From Crotalaria pallida (Eukaryota; Streptophyta; Magnoliopsida; Fabales; Fabaceae): a stretch of DNA of 64,000 nt. Numbering within the stretch: position 1 is the first letter of the stretch; every line of letters starts with the position of its first letter. The notes under the pieces are model-generated. The model did not search any database and was not told where the DNA came from. It was given only the letters and a program-made list of their open reading frames with translations. The position numbers were made by a program, and so were the translations under genes. The DNA is taken from positions 84,897,001 to 84,961,000 of the forward strand of contig CM075656.1 in NCBI GenBank assembly GCA_037953625.1, given 5' to 3'. Positions 46,994 to 60,029 of this stretch are shown in pieces.

Positions 46994-49900
46994 GAAAATA
47001 TATATGTATACACGTAACATATATAGGTATATATATTATATACCAATGTCCCCTAGCCTATTTAAATGAAATATTTTTAAGGTAAAATATTTGATTTAAA
47101 TGATTTTAAAAGATGAAATGATTTTTGATGGATTAGAGTATCCTATCTTTAGAAATTCATATCTTTTCAACCGTACGTCGAAAAATTACAAATGATATGT
47201 CAAAACGATCGTATCGAAATCTAGATTATGAAAATGTAAAGCTTTGATTTTTATTTTTGAGTTTTCGAAATTTTATCACTGCTACAGTAGTGAATGAATT
47301 TTTGAGTTTTAAGAATCAAAGTATGGTTTTAATGCATTTAATAACCTTTTGACTAAAGAATATTTTATTTTGGAAAATGAAAATACATTTCTGAAGTTGT
47401 ATAGTGTACTATTATTCAAATTAAGTGTATTTTCGTATTTTTATTATTTTTAAATTATTGGAAAACTTAGAAAGTGTATTTTTGAAGAAATGATCTTAGA
47501 ACTTCAAAAATTCATAACTTTCAAACCGTAGGTCCAAAAATTACAAACTTTATATGAAAATGATCGTATTGAAATGCAGAATCTTAATATGTAAAAATAA
47601 AATTTTAATTTTACTGTTTGCGAAAATTTTTGTACAGTAGGTAGAAAATCTAATTTTAAATAATTAAGTGATTGGGTAATTATGTAGGCACCTCCACAAT
47701 GAACCAATGAGAATTTTTCTCTCCTATTTCTAATATTATGCACCGTCCAAAATTAGTGTGGAAAGAGGGGAAGAATAATTCTGAAGTTTGTGAGAATAAT
47801 CCATGAATTAAAATGCTTTAGGAATCAACAAAATCTCATTTAATGCTAGTTCATGTTCCAAGTAGTGTTTGAAATTTTTTGAATGAAGCTTGATGAAGGG
47901 GGCACGAAATTTAGGTCTGAAAATGAAGGGAAATGCATCTCCAAACACCTATAAATAGATAGCCTTAGTTCCACATTTTTCACACACAAACATTTGACAG
48001 TTTTACATGAGAAAAAAATAAAATTCTAAGAGAGAAAAAGAGAGAGAGGGACGTGTAAGCTAGGAGGGAGGAAGGAGAATTTGCTTGGTTGCTTGAAGTT
48101 TTCTAAAAGGCTTAAGGAGTAGAGGTAACCCAAAATCACTTAATTGATTAAGCTATTTTTAAGTTGTTTTGTTTATATTTTTGTTTAAGCCTTCTCAATT
48201 TCTTCTATAGTCAAGTTCTAAATTTTCCTTTTCAATTTAAAGTTATTTTTGAATATATGAAATTGTTCTTAGGTCATATGAATTAAGAATGAGAAAAGGG
48301 ACACAAAAAGAGTGTTTAAAGGGATTTATCTCCCCTTTTCTTTAATTCTTAAGATGGCTAATAGTTCTTGATGAGTTTGAGTAATTTAATTTCTGGGTTT
48401 ATTTCAATTCTTAGAAAATAAGAATTGTAGAGAATTTTGTGTGAACAAATACGTTTTTTTTTTCAATGTCTTTTTAATTGTTTTGTTCTTTGTTTAAGGA
48501 ATGAAAAAAGAAATAAGTAAATAACAATGGAAAATAATAATTTCTAATATATATATATATATATATATATGAACCGTGTGTCATATTAGAAAAAATGAGG
48601 ATTGATTGTGTATTTTAATATGTGTATTGTGTTGTTGTTTAATATAATAAAAGAGAATAGAAATGAATAAAAGATTTAAAATGAATTTTTATTTTTGGTT
48701 TCATTTTCTTTTCTTTTCTGGACCGTGTATGTATGTATGTATATTGTATGATAATTGTTGTTATTTTATGTGTATTTGAGTTATAATTAAGTCTCTAAAA
48801 AGAATGAAAACAAATAAGTACTTTTCTTCAAAATAGAAATGAAATGAAAATGATTTAAAGGAACTAAAATTGATTTTTGGAAATAAAGTGAATTCTGGAA
48901 ATTTGGAATGTTCTTGAAGTGTATGGAATGGTAATTTATGGAATTTTTATGTAATTGTCATTGTTTGATTGTATCTGATTTTCTTTTGTTTGGATTTAAG
49001 TTACATAAGAACAAATAGTAATTGAATATGAATAAAAAATAAATTTTCTGGAAAAATAATAATAATGAACCGTGAGGTTATTGTATTATTCTAAGTAATT
49101 TTTGTAATTTATTTGTTGCATGATTTGTAGTTAAATTATAGTTGGTTGTTTAAAAGAAATAGGAAAAATGGTAGTTGTTATAAACCTATAAGAACAGGTG
49201 TTTTTGATTTATTTTATGAGTATGTGGTTGATATATTTGTAATATTATTTGCTGGAAAAAAATGAATTATTCTCTTTAAAGAAGTCTATTTTATATTTTG
49301 TTAAGGAATAGATCTCTTGTATTGTTTTGTTTTTAGTGTACGTAATGATGTAATTATATTATAGGGATGTTTTAGGAATTGAAAATATTTTTCTAATTTT
49401 TATTTATGCTAGTCGAAGTTCTTAGAAAAAGAAATTAAATTTATTGAATTTTTCTAATTGATTTGATGATTGCTTTAGTGTGTTTATAGAATATATTATA
49501 TGTTTATATGTAAAAGATTAATTTTGAAAGTTTCATTTTTATTCTGGAAATTTAAGTTTTATTTTGGAAAATTTATTTATTCAAGATCCCAAATGATTAT
49601 TTTTAAGAGTGTTAATGATACTTTGTTTATATGTGTAAACGTAATATAGAAACCAATAGAAATAAGTATTTTTGAGTGATTAAAGTAATTTAAATAAAAA
49701 TATTTAGTTGCTGTCCAGAAATTTAGGATGCATGAAAAAGTGATATTTTATTTGAAATATTAGTATTTTTAAAGTTGTAGCATAAGTAGGAATTGTATCT
49801 GAATTGTTTGGATTGTTTGCTTGAACCTTAATTGAATTGATGCAACTTTTCTGTGGCTGTACAGCAGATGCAACTATTTTATTTTGTGTAATTTTAGTTA

Positions 49901-52900
49901 TTTTATTATAGTAGAAGTAATAATAAGAATTTAGGAAAAATCGGTATGTGTTTTTGATGATCTGTTTAAAAGAAATTAAATTTTTAAGTTTAGGTATGTA
50001 TGCTGTCCAAATTTAATAAATTGACTTAAGTAATTAAAAAAATGATTTTAATGTATGTGTGTATGTTTGGGTATGGTTATCATATTGTTTGAATTTAGTA
50101 AATAAGAAGTGGGTTGTGTTGTGATATAAATATATAATGTTAAGAGTTTTAGGCAAGTTATAGTAGTTCATTTGATAAATAAATGTATGCTATGAATATG
50201 GTTGTCTAATTGATACGATGCTTCTCTAAAATAATCTATATGTAACTATTTTTATAAGTTATAACTATTTTTGAGTTATAATTCTTAGTTCTTTGAAAAC
50301 AGATGTTAGAACTTTAATTTGATGAAAATTGTGAGTAAGTGCAATTTGTTTGAGTGGCTGTCCAGAAATGTTTTATATTGACCTTAGTAGTATGTCTATG
50401 GGATTTAAGTGGATTGAAATAATTTAAGTGCTGCCCATAATTGAATAAGTGTGGAAAAATATTATTTCTTGAGCTTAATTTTATTTTTAGAATTTGGAGG
50501 TGAATCTTTTAGTAGGAAATTGAAAAGAATGAATTTTTGGGTAACTGTGAAGTAATGCAACTTTATTTCCTGCTGCTGTCCAGAGAAGATTTTTATATAG
50601 TTGCATGATATTTAAAATAGAACTTGTTTTGACTTGATAAGTGAATGAGTTCATAATTTAGAATGATTGTTGATGTGTTAAGTGTTTGTATTGATTTTAA
50701 AAATGTGTTTCTTGGCTGTCCAAATGATTAAAAAGGTTGCATCAAGTTTAAGTTATTTGTTTTTAAATGACTTATGTTAATCCTGGAGTGGTAGTTGTTG
50801 TTATTGTTTTTGAGTTAATAATCTCTTTTGATTTAATAATTAGTTCTAAAAATTTCCGTTGACGTTTTAAAGGTTTTGATTTTGTAAAGTATGATTTATT
50901 TTAAGTATTGGAAGTTTTTGGTTCAAGTCTTTTGGATTTCCTAAAAGTGATAAAGGAAATTGTTGTTAAAGACATAGGTCTTGTGGTTTGTTTACTTGTA
51001 ATGGAGTAGTTATTTATGAAATTATTTGTAAATATTATTTGGTAAAGGCTTTCAAATTGTTCGGATTCGGGTGACGTGACTTCAACTCAGGAGGACACTA
51101 AATTGTAGCTTCAACTCAAGGTGAGAGAGAAGCCTTCTTAAGACATAGTGGCATGTAGGATAATATTAGGACGTTCCGTATCATCTCAAAGGTCGGAACT
51201 AGGAATCTATCGGTCAAGTAGTAAAACGGCAATTGAGTGTGTATCCCGCCGTTTATACGAAAAACCGATTCCTCGATATTTATTGTATGTCGGTTGATAA
51301 TTGCTTATGCTATGTTGTATATTTTGTATTGTATATTATATTTTGGAAATAATGGTTCATCTTATGGAAAGGAAATTAATGTTCGGTGGTTCCTATGAAA
51401 AGAGTTCTTTGTGTTTTTCGATCGGTTGTTCCATGAAAAGGAATTGGCATATTTTGTAAATATTAATATGAAAATATGAGAATGATCAATGAAATTTTAA
51501 GCGATATTAGTGTACAGTGATGGTGCAAACGGCACAATAACTTTGGAAATATTCCCTTTAAGTGACTGGCCACGTGGATGACTGTGTCGTGGTCTAAGTC
51601 TTGTGGATTCCACTGTACTGTAGAAGGATGTTTGATGTTTCCCTTAGAGGTCGTGACTCGTTAGAAGCAAGGCTTAGAATGGGTCGACCAAAACTTAGGT
51701 TTAAGAAAAGACTTAAAAGACTTAGGAACCCCTCTCCTAAACCTACGCGTTGAGAGTGAAGTAGTGGAGAGGAAAGATACCGAATACTTGGAGGCCGGTG
51801 CACTTTCAAGTGGTGATTGCGATAGGGGAGGGCAAGGACGGTGAACGTCAAGAAGCCTCGAGTGCTTCTCTAGGCGGGACAAGACTACAAGAACTTACCT
51901 TTCGGTGGTAGGCAACGTCGTAGCGAAGAACTGCACGATCAACTAGAGATAGCGTTGTCGCCCCCTTGAGAAAATCTTAGATGGTGAGAGGGAACCCGAA
52001 TGGGGCTAGATGTCGCTGTATTTTTGAAACTGTATTGATGAAATGATTTTACTTCGGTTGTTGGATACTTTTTGGTGCGTACCCTTCGACATCGATGCCA
52101 GCATGGTTAGGGTTCCTGTGCGTCCCATCTGCTTTCCAAACTAGGATGTGGTTGGAATGATGGAGGAGATGTAACGTGTGTGCTACCAAACCCTTGAGCC
52201 TCGGTGGTGGTACCCCTTCTCGAATTTCCGGTGGTTACGATAATGAAACTTAGAGCTTAAAGATAATTAATTATAACAGTTATGAGGTATACCCTTTTTG
52301 GAAAGGACTTTATGGTATTAAATGGAATAAGGTGATGATAATAATGATGTACGCTATGATATGCTTGCATGATCTTAATATTCCCCTATTGTAAGCCCGC
52401 GCCGTCGACGATCATATCGTTCGGAAGTGCTTACTCTCTCTATTTCCCTTTCCTGTGGACATTGGGTAACAATGTTCACAGAGGACAGATCATGTACTAT
52501 CTCGAGTAGCGGTTACTCAAGTCGGAAGAGGATCACGAGATGACGTATATAAGAGGAGGAAGCAAAAGCAGCAATCAAGGAATATTTCAGACAGTGTAGC
52601 GGAAGATTGATGAAGACTAGTAGTATAGGATAGTCTTATTTTGTATTCCATCTTTGGATGGGTAGGACATGATTACTCTATCCCGAATGTAACCCCAGTT
52701 GTAATATGGATTATTTTAAATGAAATGAAAGAAGTTCCTTTTGTTATATATTATAAAGTAATTAAACTATTTTCCGCAAGTTAACCATCGACTAAATATG
52801 ACATTGAGAAAATGAGTTTTTGGAAATGTGTTGGATGTTAACATCTCTTTTTGGGAATAGAATTTATGACGCAAGTCTAAGTACCAAAACATTTTTGTAA

Positions 52901-53034
52901 ACCAAATGAATTAAATTGTATTTATGAAAACCTTTTTTGTAAAATAATTAAACGAAATTTATTTTTGATAATGTTATAAAAAAAAATGGCATAAATTTTT
53001 AGTGAAAATTCTATGTCCAAATTGGGGTGTTACA
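46878..53034 (+). mobile_element. Probable solo LTR, 6,157 bp, Ogre-like size
   Basis: It begins TGTGAGACCCACAATTTTAC and ends GGGGTGTTACA, a TG...CA pair. The target duplication GGAGT lies at 46873-46877 and 53035-53039. No protein-coding frame, primer-binding site or polypurine tract was recognised within or beside it, which fits a single LTR left by LTR-LTR recombination. LTRs of this length are characteristic of the giant Ogre Ty3/gypsy elements of vicioid legumes; that assignment is inferred from size. AT microsatellites lie at about 46966-46992 and 48549-48571. The GC-richer part at 51.0-52.7 kb may hold promoter or leader sequence. Confidence 0.7.
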
Positions 53035-53088
53035 GGAGTCGTGCGAGATTGTTAGTCATGTGCACTTTGAAGGTTACATGGTCCATCC

Positions 53089-54560
53089 AGACATGTACAG
53101 ATAATAACCACAGTGACATATTTTGCTAAAATCCAATGCGTTGTTCCATGCGCAACCACTAAAAACTGCCTCTCTCCAAGACTAAGACCGAAAATTCCAA
53201 AGTTCCTAATTAACTATCCTCTCTATTTCCCTCACCTTTTCTTATATAGATTCCTTTACATGTATATACTCTTCCCAAACCAGTAACTAATTGACAACTC
53301 AGCTATAACTATCCTCTCTATTTCACTCTCCTTTTTTTTCCTTTCCAATCCTACTATTGTTGAAGTATATAGAAGATTCATTCCGTTGGATGAACACTTT
53401 TGAAAATCTATGGTTTTCAATTTAAAAAAAAAAAAATCTAAATAAGAAAAATATTTCTTGTATTATTGAAGATTGCTATGATTTTTGTTTTAATTCTTTT
53501 TGTCTCTCATCCAAGATAAAAATTTGTTTATTTATTATTATTTTTTTTGTATTTATGTAATATTTTGTTTTTTATCGAGTATTGCTTTTTTATTTTCCAG
53601 CTCTTTTTCTTGTGAAATCTATGAAGGTAATATATGAAGGAATATATATTCTAATATCTCATCCATTATAAAGATTACGATCCAAATAAATATGCATATT
53701 GATTTTATAATTATTTAATAAATATTGGTTTTAAAAAAATAAAAATCATAGTAATATTAATTATCAACTAACAACCATTTTGCAATATCGAAATTAAAAG
53801 TACTTCAAGGTTTTTTTTATAAAAAACCAAAGTTACTAACTGTTCAAAAAGTAAAAAAAAAATCAAAATGATTAGAATAATTAGCACAAAGATTTTTTAG
53901 GATTCAATCCTATTATTGACTTGAGAAAATATCAAAATATTTAATTATGATTAATAATAATAAATGCGATAATCATATTAAAAAATTATTAATTATCAAC
54001 AAAATCATTTAAATTAATTTTTTGAAGCATATGATTTGGATACACTTTTCCTCATTTGTTCATCACAACTCTATTTTTGGTTATCCTGAAAGTACATCAC
54101 ACTTTCTCTTAGCCATTTTATCACTTCTTTTACTTTTGAAAAAGTATTTTACTTCAATTAAAAAGATTCTCTAAAAAGCAGTGGTATGTTCGGAACACAC
54201 TATTCTTTTTAGGGAATTAGTCCCCGAACCCCAGGTTTTTTCCCTAAACCCCATTTTAAAAGGGAAATATCCATATTGCTCTTCATTATTCCAAATAAAA
54301 AAAAAATCTCAAACACCAAAACCTCAAACCCCAAACCCATCTCTCCACTATCTCACAAACCCCTCTTTTTTCTTCTCATCTTCCACCATCAAACCACTTT
54401 CACTCCAATCAAAAAAAAAAAAAAAACTCCAAAAAGACAAGTTTTTTTTTTAAATCTTCATGTTCAAAAGGAGTACCAATGGACGCTCTACACTTGTTAA
54501 AGGTAAAATTCATGAATTTTATATTTTTTTTATGTTATTGTGTAAATTTCAACAATCCAA
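53089..54560. other. AT-rich intergenic region
   Basis: No gene recognised. The stretch at 54250-54480 is C- and A-rich, like a plant 5' leader, and ends at an ATG (54481) followed after seven codons by a possible GTAAAA donor. No downstream exon was found. Confidence 0.35.
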
Positions 54561-54569
54561 TATCAGAAT

Positions 54570-54775
54570 TTTTTGGGATTCCGACACGAGTATGTCGGAA
54601 ATTTTTTAGGTAGTTTGTTTAAGAGTTTTTTGACATATATATGTCGTTTTTTCTAACGAAAAAAATAAAAACACTGTAAATTTTCGACAAACTTTTGCCG
54701 GAATTTTGAAATTCTGATACCTCCGTGTCAGAAATTCAAAATTACGACACTGGTTCGTCGAAATTTTAGAGCGCC
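54570..54775. repeat. Cluster of short palindromes
   Basis: Repeated quasi-palindromes built on TTCCGACA...TGTCGGAA: an exact pair at 54580-54602, then variants TTCTGATACCTCCGTGTCAGAA and ACGACACTGGTTCGTCG. They resemble subterminal repeats of a DNA transposon, but no ends were identified. Confidence 0.45.
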
Positions 54776-55149
54776 ATAAATTAAAAAAAAACAATAACGA
54801 CGAAGAGAAGACAAATTTGTTTGCTTAAAACATAACAAATGAAAAAAACTAAAAAATGAAAATCTAGCTTCAAACAACCTATTAATCATCGAACCTAAAT
54901 CATAAACGATAAAACCCCAAAAAAAAAGACAAAGGAGAAAGAAGACTTTGAAAGGGAGAATGGAAAGAAGTAGAGTAAAAAGAAAATTATGAAAGGGAGA
55001 AAAAAGATTGTGAAATGGGAGAGGAAGAGTGGGTGTTAGAGAGGAAAGAATGGAAGAGAGGGTGTTATAGAGGAAAAAAGATTGTGAAATGCATTGAGCT
55101 CCTCAGGCCAATGCATAAGGACTCTTATGCAACTCTTCAACTTTAAAAC

Positions 55150-56280
55150 TCTATACTAGGGCACAAATTGAGACTAAACTTGTCTCTTTAGCAACAAGGT
55201 TTTTTTTACCTAGTTTGCAATCTTTAACATATAAAGCTAACAAAATTTATTCTCCCACTGAATTATGGTACACCTAATCAACAACTAAACTCATCTCAAA
55301 ACCAAAAGAGATGATAATTTGATGAAATATATGATACCAATGACAAGAAGCTTACTCAAGCTCAGGTGAATTTCTTTAGTTTGCAAGGGATATCTTTGCA
55401 CATGCATCCTTTCACAAAATTTTATACTTGCGCCATATATATTTTGTTTCATCAATTGTCAAAAGTCTTTATATTCATCTTATGAAACTCAAGATCCGAA
55501 TGAGTAATAAATGCCATTATGATACTAAAAGGGTCTTTTAGAAAAACTGATGAGAAATTATCTTTGCAATAAATATCTTCCATATGAGTAAAGCCCTTTC
55601 AAACAAGACAAACCTTATATCTCTTCACATTACCCTTTGAATCCCTTTAGGTATTAAATATCCATTTACTACCAATGGGTTTCAAACCTTTAGGTAAAGA
55701 ACAAGATCCTAAATGTCATTGTCATTCATGGTCTTAATCTCTTCATTCATTGCACTAATCCATTTGTGAGAGTTAAAACTTTGCATGACCCAAAGGAAGT
55801 TGATCAAATCATCATTCATCACCTTAATGCCAACCTTTTGTTCTTAACGAAATACAATATAGTCATCGACAAATGCATTTCTTCTCTCACTCATAAATTT
55901 ACATAATAACATTACTCGAGGTTTTAAGATAGTTGAGTTTGACCTCAAGGATCAATCTATTGATTTTGAACGAGGAGTTAGTCAATATTGCCCAATTCTG
56001 GATTTGATATTTAGACAATGCCAAAATTACAAAGTTTATCATTATTAATAATAACTGTAGGAAGAGAAACAAAATAAATTCATCGTCGAAAGCAATATTT
56101 ATAACCTTATCACCCCCTTCAAACTCAACATCTTAAAATTTCAAGAATTTCCTGTCTCGAAGAACCTAATAGTGGGATCATAAAACATTAGCTCTCAACT
56201 ATAATCAGAATAAAGTAGCAGCTCATTGTTTCTTTTCATTTGGCCTAAAAGACCTTACATTAAGTGGACAACCACAATTG
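55150..56280 (-). mobile_element. Decayed Ty1/copia pol fragment
   Basis: On the minus strand, GLKPIGSKWIFNT, then GNVKRYKVCLV, KGFTHMEDIYCKDNFSSVFL and MAFITHSDLEFHKMNIKT match the start of the copia reverse transcriptase. Upstream on the same strand (56000-56260) is an integrase C-terminal-like stretch. Many stops and frameshifts; no LTRs seen. Confidence 0.7.
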
Positions 56281-56907
56281 TGAAAATACTTCACGCTAGC
56301 CTTTGATGTCCATAATTCATAAGGGTATTTGCTACTACTTTAGTTGAGACTTCAGTATCATTCATAATGGGGTTACGCCAATTTGCAACATAAAGAACCT
56401 TTAATGATAAAATTTAAATCTTGAGGACTGACATTATTATTTCCAAATGAACAACATAACCAAATTAGTTCATTAAAGAAAAAAAAACAAATATTGTCTA
56501 AATGACAATACAACACCTGTCCCTTTGGATCCAAATAATCATTATTCATTTCATTCTTGTAATAATTATGCTTTGTGAAACATTATACAGGTAGTTTTGT
56601 TTACTCCAACTTATGAACTGTGACATCCTTCTTAGAGGTGATAAAGAAAGACATGCTTGCAAAGTGGATTGAAAAGGAAGTATGGAAAAAAAAAAAAAAA
56701 AAAAGAGCAGGATAATATAGATATCTGAAACTTCTGACTCTTGCACTCTTTAAGCATTTATCATATATTTTAGTTTGTAGCTGCCACTTTATTGGTCAAC
56801 TCTGAGGAATAAGTATGATTTAAGTTAATTTCTATACTTAGGACCTAAGATTTTCTGTAAATGTTTGTATATAACTAATGATAGTTGTTTACATGTATTA
56901 GTTGCAG

Positions 56908-57612
56908 AGTCTCAGCCCGGAAGTCAATTATGATCACTTGGAAAAATCAGATGATGAACCTGTAAATTCTCTTGTTTATCTCTATGTTCTTTGTTATCTG
57001 TTTGTCATTATTGAAATCTAAAATCCAATACTTAGGATAGATATATGGATATTTGAATTGCTATTGCTGTTTCGGTTGTTGTGCTAAAAGTCTCAATCTC
57101 ATAAAAACAATATGTGAAATCTTTTTTGCAAATTTGTATGGTCATCCCAACTTATTTGATCATTTTTATTAGTTGTGTTTTCACAGTCACTGTTGTTTAA
57201 TGGATAGTGTAGCATTTTTAATTTACTTTAGATGATGATTTTTGATCTATCCTCTTGATATCTCTCAATCTTTAAATGAATGATAGTTTGACATCTCTGT
57301 CGTATAATTGCTACTTGTAGCTGCTTGATCCGTGTGTATAATATGCAAATATACACGTTTCCTAACCAATAGTTGTGTTTTGGAAAGTTTTCTTTGGAAT
57401 ATATTATACTATTTACCAAGACACGGGAAATTACTCATGTTTTTTTTTTTTTAAAAAATGTAAATGTATTTAATACTTAATCTTATGGTAAACAGGATTC
57501 TAAGAAAGCTAGAGTTGAGTCACCCACCGATGATGAGTACGAGTACACCTTGGCAGATGCGGAGGCTGATTATTATGCTCTTTTTGACATGGATTTTATA
57601 GATTACGATTGA
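56908..57612 (+). pseudogene. 3' copy of the RBP45/47-like gene (exons 6-7 only)
   Basis: Exons 56908-56961 and 57496-57612 encode the same acidic C-terminus as 45683-46387, including its stop, with no visible change in the coding parts. No RRM exons lie upstream; the block is joined at 56602 to the 41144-type repeat. It cannot encode a functional protein by itself. Confidence 0.9.
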
Positions 57613-57908
57613 TGACTAGAAAGGTTGTTGGAATCTCTTTCTGCTTTAATCATTTGTGACCTTTTGGATTCAACGCTCAACATGTCTGGCAGCAGGAGAA
57701 CCAAATATTGGAATTTATCTTTGGACGCTTAGTGGTTATGTAATAGAATAGCTCATACTTCAGTTTTAGCACTTGCAACAATTGTGGATTTCACTTCCTT
57801 CTAGCTATTAACTATTCCTGGGTTAGTGGAGCTGTTTTTATTCCCACTAGGGAAAAATTATTAAGTAAGAATACTAAATTATTAAGTAAGAATACTAATG
57901 TTTATCAA

Positions 57909-58642
57909 CTAAATTTATCAACTAAATTATATATTTGAGACTTATATATATAGAGAAAGATGAATGTCTTAATTATGTTTTTAATCATTGAATTTTAGGA
58001 TTTTTTATGACATGTCCTTTTTTTTTCAATGTTGGACTTCCTAAAATTACTTTTACGTTCCACATATACTCATGTTACTAATTTCGGTCAAATCAATATT
58101 TTTTTTTTAGTTTTAAAAAAAAAATTAGAGAAAAGAGGTTTTCTTCGTTCACATTATATCATGTGGCATTACGTAACTAACCTATTGTGTATTAGGATTT
58201 TGGTATAACATGTCAGCAAAATTTGGCCTCAGAATTGACAAGAGAGGTATATGACAAATTCAAAAATAATTTCAAGAGCCAAACATTAAAAAAAAAGGAC
58301 CTAAGTCACCCTAAATTTCAAAAACTGAACACATAATTAATTAATCTTATTGACCAAGGACTAAATAAGGAGGATTTGATTCTCTAACTTCAAATTTTCT
58401 AATTTCAATGACTTCATCTTTTATTTGGAAATAATATTCTCTCTTCATTTGTACATTTATTAGTTTAATTAATTAAAAAAAATAAATTATTTTCAAATAT
58501 GAAATGAAATGATTGAAGTTATGAAAATTTGAAGTTGGAGAATTTTTATCCGAACTAGGACCTATATGAAATATCATTGAAATAGTTGTTATCATTTCGT
58601 CACCTTACCTTATTCTAGGCATTCCGAAGAATTAATCTAATT
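57909..58642 (+). repeat. Duplicated block matching 39418-40158
   Basis: Contains a second copy of the decayed Mutator-like element (57966-58345) and flanks. It joins directly to the end of the RNA-binding-protein 3' block. Confidence 0.85.
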
Positions 58643-59094
58643 GACCTTATTGAGGGCACTGTGATTTATTACATGACATATATTTCTAATTTTTTGTTTT
58701 TTAGGATCACAGACATCGTGTATCAACCAACGCAACTTAGTTAACACTACGTAAAACATAACGTACCGCTAATGGATTTATTAGCTTTGGAAATCAGTCG
58801 TCTGTCCTCTGTTGGATTCAACTTAAACGGCCCCAGTGGAAGAAAAAAATAAGCGTGGGACGACTTATAAAAAAAAGCTCTTCTTTCTCGAAATATCCAT
58901 CTATTATTTCAGTGACAAAAGACAAATTCTGATGCACGTACAGCAAAATAATTGCGTACAAGTGAAAGATAACATAGTTTGATAATATAACAATATTCAT
59001 TATCTGTCCGATACAAGTCCAAGTGGCTGAATTTGCATTACTAGTAATATATTAGATTGCTTCCTTATCTTATGACGATTCATCAATTTAATTT

Positions 59095-59375
59095 TTTAGA
59101 TTTTCGAAATTTTAAATTGGTCTCTGATATAAATAGAAAATGTGAGTCACATTAATCTCTGACATTAATTATAATCAATGATCATGAACTAAAGGAATAG
59201 TTAAAACGATATCGTTTTGGCTAAAAAAAACAAAGATCATTGATTATCGGTCAAATTAATTCATAAATTTGTGAGCACCGGTCAAATTAGTTCCTGACTT
59301 TATAAACTACTAATGACAGAGACTAATGTGACTCATGTTTTACTATCTCGGGAACTTATTTGGAATTTTGATAAT
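59095..59375. repeat. Imperfect foldback element
   Basis: ATGTGAGTCACATTAATCTC at about 59139-59158 is mirrored by GAGACTAATGTGACTCATGT at about 59319-59338, with further partial pairing outside. No target duplication was fixed and there is no coding content. Confidence 0.5.
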
Positions 59376-59613
59376 ATTATGAACTAATTTAACCGATGCT
59401 AACAAAGTCAGAAAATAATCTGGCACATTACACATTTTTACATCCCATAACTTTATCAAATAATCGTAACTTTATCAATATCACATATCACTCATTTTTA
59501 CATGTTTGACATACAACAAAATAAGGGAAAAATTGTTGATGGAAAAGGGAAAAGAGAAAAATGATGCATTTGCCAGGATCAGGGACGGAGCTTGCCTGAA
59601 ATTTTATAAAAGA

Positions 59614-59616
<3 letters not shown>

Positions 59617-59655
<39 letters not shown>
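59617..59655. repeat. AT dinucleotide microsatellite
   Basis: A pure AT tract of nearly 40 bp. Confidence 0.9.
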
Positions 59656-59658
<3 letters not shown>

Positions 59659-59661
59659 GAA

Positions 59662-59747
59662 TGTCATATAAGAAACAGTTATTAATTGATAATGCCTTGT
59701 TGGTATGTCATATAAGAAACAGTTAATTGATAATGCCTTGTTGGTAT
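59662..59747 (+). repeat. Short tandem duplication, ~43-bp unit
   Basis: TGTCATATAAGAAACAGTT followed by AATTGATAATGCCTTGTTGG occurs twice in a row; the first copy has an extra ATT. Confidence 0.85.
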
Positions 59748-59754
59748 TGGTTCC

Positions 59755-59925
59755 TGCTTGCGTCCTACAATTGCTAGGTTGTGTTCTCGAATCCTGCTCA
59801 GGCACTCACCATTTAATTTTACTTTCATTGACTCTTTAAAAATGTCTAAAATTAGAAACAAAGTCCAGACTAGGACTCGAACCGGTGATATCAAGCTTAC
59901 CGTGTCATCAAATACCACCATGACA
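59755..59925 (-). other. Sequence with Pol III B-box-like motif, possible SINE
   Basis: The minus strand contains ACCGGTTCGAGTCCTAG near 59870-59886, an exact B-box GGTTCGAGTCC. No convincing A-box at the right spacing and no target duplication were found, so a SINE is only a possibility. Confidence 0.25.
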
Positions 59926-60029
59926 GAGAATTTTTTTAGTGAAACTTATGCAAATTAGTATATTTAAAATTCAAAAGTTTTCCGCTATATCTAATAATTT
60001 TTTATTTTAATATTTCAATTATATTTTAT

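Noticed and set aside
51594..51882. Minus-strand open frames in the GC-richer part of the LTR
   Set aside because: No resemblance to gag, pol or host proteins was seen; chance frames in the LTR are more likely.
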